Assembly (NCBI GenBank): GCA_905188195.1
Contig: CAJJKY010000001.1
Span: 62,001 to 126,000 of the forward strand
Source: Streptococcus parasanguinis
GTDB lineage: Bacteria > Bacillota > Bacilli > Lactobacillales > Streptococcaceae
DNA: 64,000 bases
Direction: 5' to 3'
Part shown: piece by piece, positions 60,834 to 64,000 of the stretch
Layout of the letters: each line of letters starts with the position of its first letter
Numbering within the stretch: position 1 is the first letter of the stretch
Notes under the pieces: generated by a model
Told to the model about the DNA's origin: nothing
Databases searched by the model: none
Seen by the model: the letters and a program-made list of their open reading frames with translations, nothing else
Translations under genes and position numbers: made by a program

Positions 60834-63686
60834 GTGGCAAGATATTTAGTAGGTCCTTACAACAATAGTTGGAACTTTATGGATGCACTTGAAAAAGCGC
60901 AGGATGGGGATACCATCGAGTTTGAAAATGGGTATGTTTTTCAATGGCCGACAAATAAAGTGATCGAGATCGACAAGAACCTTCATTTTGTGGGGCATGT
61001 GGTCCCAAATCCAAATGGCAATGGGCGCATGTTTAACAACACGATTGAGGCTTCCTTCCGATTTGTAGAGGGAGCTCAGGTGACATTTGAAGATCTGTGG
61101 TTTAAAGTTGGTGGGAATTACACTACCTTGCTCTTATGGAATAGCTCAGATATCATCTGTAAACAGGTCTATTTTGAAGCAACCACTCCAACAAATAATG
61201 AATTTTTTATCTATATGGATACGCATTCGAAGTTGACACTGGAAGGAGTCGGGATGAAGGTTCCGGAAAAACACCAAAGTGCCATCGGTATGTCCGCTTC
61301 GGAATTGTCTATTCGCAATTCAACGATTTTTTCTAAGATTGATCTGTCAGAAGGATCTAAATTGACCTTAGAAAATGTCCATATTGAAATATTTGGGAAT
61401 AATACGATCCATGCCAAGGACTCAGAAGTGATCGCAAAAAATTCAACGATTACAGGCGGGGATCTGGAAAAGGACTTTCCACCAGTTTGGTTGAGGAATG
61501 TCATCTGGGAGTCTGAAAACTGTAAAATTGAGTTGCCTACTGGTACTGGGGTCTGTCTTGATAATAATGTTCAATTCAATTCGGATTCGGATCATATGAC
61601 CTCCATCAATTCATACAATAGTATGATCCGAGCTCATCAAGCTACATTTTCAGAATTTTTATGCGTCTATGAAGAATCCTTTGCTTCCCTGACTGGAGAA
61701 ACAACCTTCTTGAATGAGAATGCTCAAACCATTTCATTTGGAGTTTTTGATGATGGTGTGCTGATGGCTGAGCATATGATTTGTCATAAGATTGCGGATC
61801 CCAATATACGGCTTCAAGGTGGAGCTTTTGCGAAGGTGGGCACCGTGACCTATAGGCAGGGCGATGCGCGTGATCTGACCAAGGAAATCGAGGATGACTG
61901 TGACTATCTTGTTGGCAGAGAAGTGGCGAAGGGCAATGCGCAAGTCGTTCCTACGGGACAGACGACGGATGCAACGGTGGCTCCAACCACCGCAAGAGAC
62001 TCTGAACCAGAGAAGAAACAAGATGCTCTTCAAGAACTCAATAGCCTGATTGGTCTTGAAAAAGTCAAACATGAGATCAAGAAAATGATCAACATGGTGG
62101 AATTTAACAAGAAACGAATCGCCAGTGGCAAGGCTCCTGAAAAGCAAACCTTGCATGCTGCCTTTATGGGAAATCCTGGTACAGGGAAAACCACTGTGGC
62201 CCGTCTGTTGGGACAAGTGCTCTTTGATGCAGGTGTCCTCTCAGGAGAAGAATTCCGTTTCGTGGAAGCAACGGAGTCCGATCTGATCTCTTCAAATATT
62301 GGAGGAACAGCTGAACAGACCCAAGCCCTGCTTGAAAAAGCGCGAGGAGGCATCCTCTTTATTGATGAAGCCTATAGCTTGGATAAAAAGGACAGCGGTG
62401 CGGACTTTGGGATCGAGGCGATCAATACCATCCTCAAATTTATGGAGGACAATCGTGACGACATCATGATTATCTTTGCCGGCTATACCAAGGAAATGGA
62501 GGAGTTCTTAAAGACCAATCCAGGCCTTCGTTCTCGGGTACCAAATAATTTCATCTTTGAAGATTTTACAGGAGATGAGATTGTCCAACTAGGTGAAATG
62601 ATCCTAAGCAAAGGAGACTACAAACTCGAAGACCGGGATTACTATGCGCGGCATGTTAAGCGGGCTTATGATGGCTCGCTAGATAAGAGCAATGGTCGCT
62701 GGATCCGTAACCTGGATGAACAATTGACCAAGACCATGGCAGATCGGGTGGTGGCCCAAGGTTCTGACGATATTGAGACCATCCTCAATAGCGATATCGA
62801 TGCTGTTCTTAACCAAGGAAAGTATCAAGCCGGAGCCGACAAGGAAGAAGATGGAATGGCTGCCCTCAACCGTTTGGTTGGAATTGCTAAGGTGAAAGAG
62901 CAAGTCGAACAATTCGTAGCCATGGCTGAGTTCAATCAAAAACGGGCTGAACAAGGTGGCATCGTCGAAGATACGACCTTGCACTCTCTCTTTCTTGGAA
63001 ATCCTGGTACAGGGAAAACCACCGTGGCCCGCATTTTGGGCAATATCCTCTTCCAAAAAGGGGTTATCAAGCAGAAGAAATTCATCGAAGTATCGCGGAG
63101 TAATCTGGTTGGAGGCTACCAAGGTCAAACAGCCTTGAAGACGCGTGAAGTTTTGGAGAGTGCACTGGGTGGGGTCCTCTTTATCGATGAGGCCTACACG
63201 CTCTATACCGGTTTAAATGATGATTTTGGGAAGGAAGCCTTGGATGAAGTCCTCAAATTTATGGAGGACCACCGCCGCGATATCGTTATTATCTTTGCTG
63301 GTTACACGAAAGAGATGCACGACTTCTTGCAGGTCAATTCAGGTCTGCAAAGCCGGATCCCGACTACATTTGATTTTGAAGACTACAGCCCAGATGAGAT
63401 CGTGGAGATCGGTCTGTTAGGTTTGCGTAAGCAAGGTTACCAGGTCAATGAAGCCCTTTATGGAGAGATTGTGAAAGGGAATTATATGCGTGCCAATGAC
63501 CATAGTAATGGTCGCTGGGTCCGCAATCTTAATGAAAAACTCTTGCGCCAAGTATCGACTCGGGTAACCCGTGAAGGTAGTACAGACTACAATTCCATTT
63601 TGGATCAAGATTTGGAAGCTTTGAGAGAGAATAGCAGTTCAGAGCAACCCCATACCGTGGATGATCAAGGCTATGTTCTTCCTTAA
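60834..63686 (+). CDS. Beta-helix protein with two CbxX/EccA-like AAA+ domains
   Basis: 950 residues from GTG 60834 (AGGAG 6 bases upstream). In-frame upstream starts lack an RBS. Residues 1 to about 370 form a repeating short-strand pattern with alternating hydrophobic residues, like a right-handed parallel beta-helix. Two AAA+ domains of the CbxX/CfqX type follow, each with GNPGTGKTT (Walker A Lys452 and Lys728) and FIDEAY Walker B. Mycobacterial EccA of the ESX systems belongs to the same AAA+ family. No membrane segment or signal peptide, so it is cytoplasmic. Monocistronic. A role as a chaperone or remodeller of secreted or surface factors is inferred only. Confidence 0.8.
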   Translation: MARYLVGPYNNSWNFMDALEKAQDGDTIEFENGYVFQWPTNKVIEIDKNLHFVGHVVPNPNGNGRMFNNTIEASFRFVEGAQVTFEDLWFKVGGNYTTLLLWNSSDIICKQVYFEATTPTNNEFFIYMDTHSKLTLEGVGMKVPEKHQSAIGMSASELSIRNSTIFSKIDLSEGSKLTLENVHIEIFGNNTIHAKDSEVIAKNSTITGGDLEKDFPPVWLRNVIWESENCKIELPTGTGVCLDNNVQFNSDSDHMTSINSYNSMIRAHQATFSEFLCVYEESFASLTGETTFLNENAQTISFGVFDDGVLMAEHMICHKIADPNIRLQGGAFAKVGTVTYRQGDARDLTKEIEDDCDYLVGREVAKGNAQVVPTGQTTDATVAPTTARDSEPEKKQDALQELNSLIGLEKVKHEIKKMINMVEFNKKRIASGKAPEKQTLHAAFMGNPGTGKTTVARLLGQVLFDAGVLSGEEFRFVEATESDLISSNIGGTAEQTQALLEKARGGILFIDEAYSLDKKDSGADFGIEAINTILKFMEDNRDDIMIIFAGYTKEMEEFLKTNPGLRSRVPNNFIFEDFTGDEIVQLGEMILSKGDYKLEDRDYYARHVKRAYDGSLDKSNGRWIRNLDEQLTKTMADRVVAQGSDDIETILNSDIDAVLNQGKYQAGADKEEDGMAALNRLVGIAKVKEQVEQFVAMAEFNQKRAEQGGIVEDTTLHSLFLGNPGTGKTTVARILGNILFQKGVIKQKKFIEVSRSNLVGGYQGQTALKTREVLESALGGVLFIDEAYTLYTGLNDDFGKEALDEVLKFMEDHRRDIVIIFAGYTKEMHDFLQVNSGLQSRIPTTFDFEDYSPDEIVEIGLLGLRKQGYQVNEALYGEIVKGNYMRANDHSNGRWVRNLNEKLLRQVSTRVTREGSTDYNSILDQDLEALRENSSSEQPHTVDDQGYVLP

Positions 63687-63705
63687 GCTGAAGGAACAAG
63701 AAAAA

Positions 63706-63882
63706 AGAGGCTGGGACAAAAGTCCTAGCCTCTCAATTATTTTTGGATTGTCGAGCAAGACGCAGTGGTTGAGTGGGCTCTACTACGCTGATTTCATCAG
63801 CTTTTACAGCCCTACTCAACTGTGCGGAGGTGGGACGACGAAATCGAATTCTAACGAATTATCGATTTCTGTCCCACTCTCT
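63706..63882 (+). repeat. Structured intergenic repeat before pepS
   Basis: Three hairpins in series: 63706-63717 with 63722-63733 (works as terminator of the AAA+ gene), 63768-63774 with 63814-63820 (contains an inner GCTGAT/ATCAGC hairpin), and 63830-63836 with 63871-63877 (long arms with inner AAATCGA/TCGATTT). The GAGGCTGGGAC...GTCC start is one I remember as widespread between streptococcal genes. Copy number in this genome cannot be seen from one window. Confidence 0.55.
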
Positions 63883-63897
63883 TTTTACATGGACTTA

Positions 63898-63906
63898 TGG
63901 TATACT
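63898..63906 (+). promoter_or_regulatory. Extended -10 promoter of pepS
   Basis: TGG directly before TATACT (63901-63906), 35 bases before the ATG. It lies just after the repeat. Confidence 0.6.
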
Positions 63907-63940
63907 AGGAGGAGATCATTCACTTATGAAGGAGAAAACA

Positions 63941-64000
63941 ATGCTTTTACCAAATTTTAAAGAAAACCTCGAAAAATACGCTAAATTGTTAGTGGCGAAC
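63941..64000 (+). CDS. pepS: Aminopeptidase PepS (M29 family), 5' end
   Basis: Partial: ATG 63941 with AAGGAG as RBS, 20 codons visible, reading MLPNFKENLEKYAKLLVAN. This is the typical start of streptococcal PepS, a metal-dependent cytoplasmic aminopeptidase. The order polC ... pepS is also known from pneumococcus, so the genes between 55965 and 63686 are insertions between two conserved neighbours. The gene continues beyond the window. Confidence 0.82.
   Translation, partial: MLLPNFKENLEKYAKLLVAN

Noticed and set aside
1..64000. CRISPR array, tRNA, rRNA, prophage or transposase genes
   Set aside because: No regularly spaced repeats, no tRNA or rRNA motifs and no phage or transposase proteins were seen. 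Small decayed mobile pieces could be missed by eye.

Overview
The window looks like the chromosome of an oral Streptococcus of the mitis/sanguinis type. The evidence is low-GC DNA, streptococcal housekeeping blocks (glmS; yajC-uppS-cdsA-eep-proS; polC; pepS), a clpL gene, a streptococcal type VIIb secretion locus, and -10/-35 promoters with 17-bp spacers throughout. The species cannot be fixed from the sequence alone. No rRNA, tRNA, CRISPR array, prophage or intact insertion sequence was seen.

Layout. (1) 1-2710: the tail of a YjdF-like gene, then a minus-strand cobalt/nickel ECF-type importer (cbiM-cbiQ-cbiO). (2) 2888-6524: a MarR regulator with an inverted-repeat promoter, an NmrA-type reductase and an osmoprotectant ABC transporter with a permease-binding protein fusion. 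(3) 6691-12015: a C26-type glutamine amidotransferase, a GH1 glycosidase, glmS with candidate NagR-type sites, and an e(P4)-family lipoprotein phosphatase. (4) 12336-17910: two tandem UroD-superfamily genes that carry the H-x-C...C zinc signature of methyltransferases, followed by a complete cystine-type amino acid ABC transporter. (5) 18018-22073: four paralogous lipoproteins, a secreted lipase with a helical C-terminus, and two small helical partners. This matches the organisation of the T7SS lipase TslA with its immunity and targeting proteins. (6) 22155-30393: clpL with a repeat-rich leader, then yajC, uppS, cdsA, eep and proS. (7) 31274-50659: the T7SSb machinery (esxA, esaA, essA, esaB, essB, essC), then two LXG-effector cassettes with helical partners, candidate immunity genes and decayed fragments. 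(8) 51475-64000: polC, a DUF262/DUF262-DUF1524 pair (GmrSD-like, possible defence), a DinJ-YafQ toxin-antitoxin pair, an Imm26-like gene, a beta-helix plus double CbxX/EccA-like AAA+ protein, a structured repeat, and the start of pepS.

How the parts connect. The TslA-like module lies about 9 kb from the T7SS genes, yet the region upstream of its last lipoprotein gene shares a three-block motif with the esxA upstream region. This suggests common control. The LXG region shows cassette turnover: a decayed second copy of a small partner gene, a decayed C-terminus of a candidate immunity protein, and near-identical terminators at two cassette edges. The AAA+ protein belongs to the same ATPase family as mycobacterial EccA, so a link to T7SS is possible but unproven. 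The UroD-like/ABC operon has features pointing to import and demethylation of sulfur compounds.
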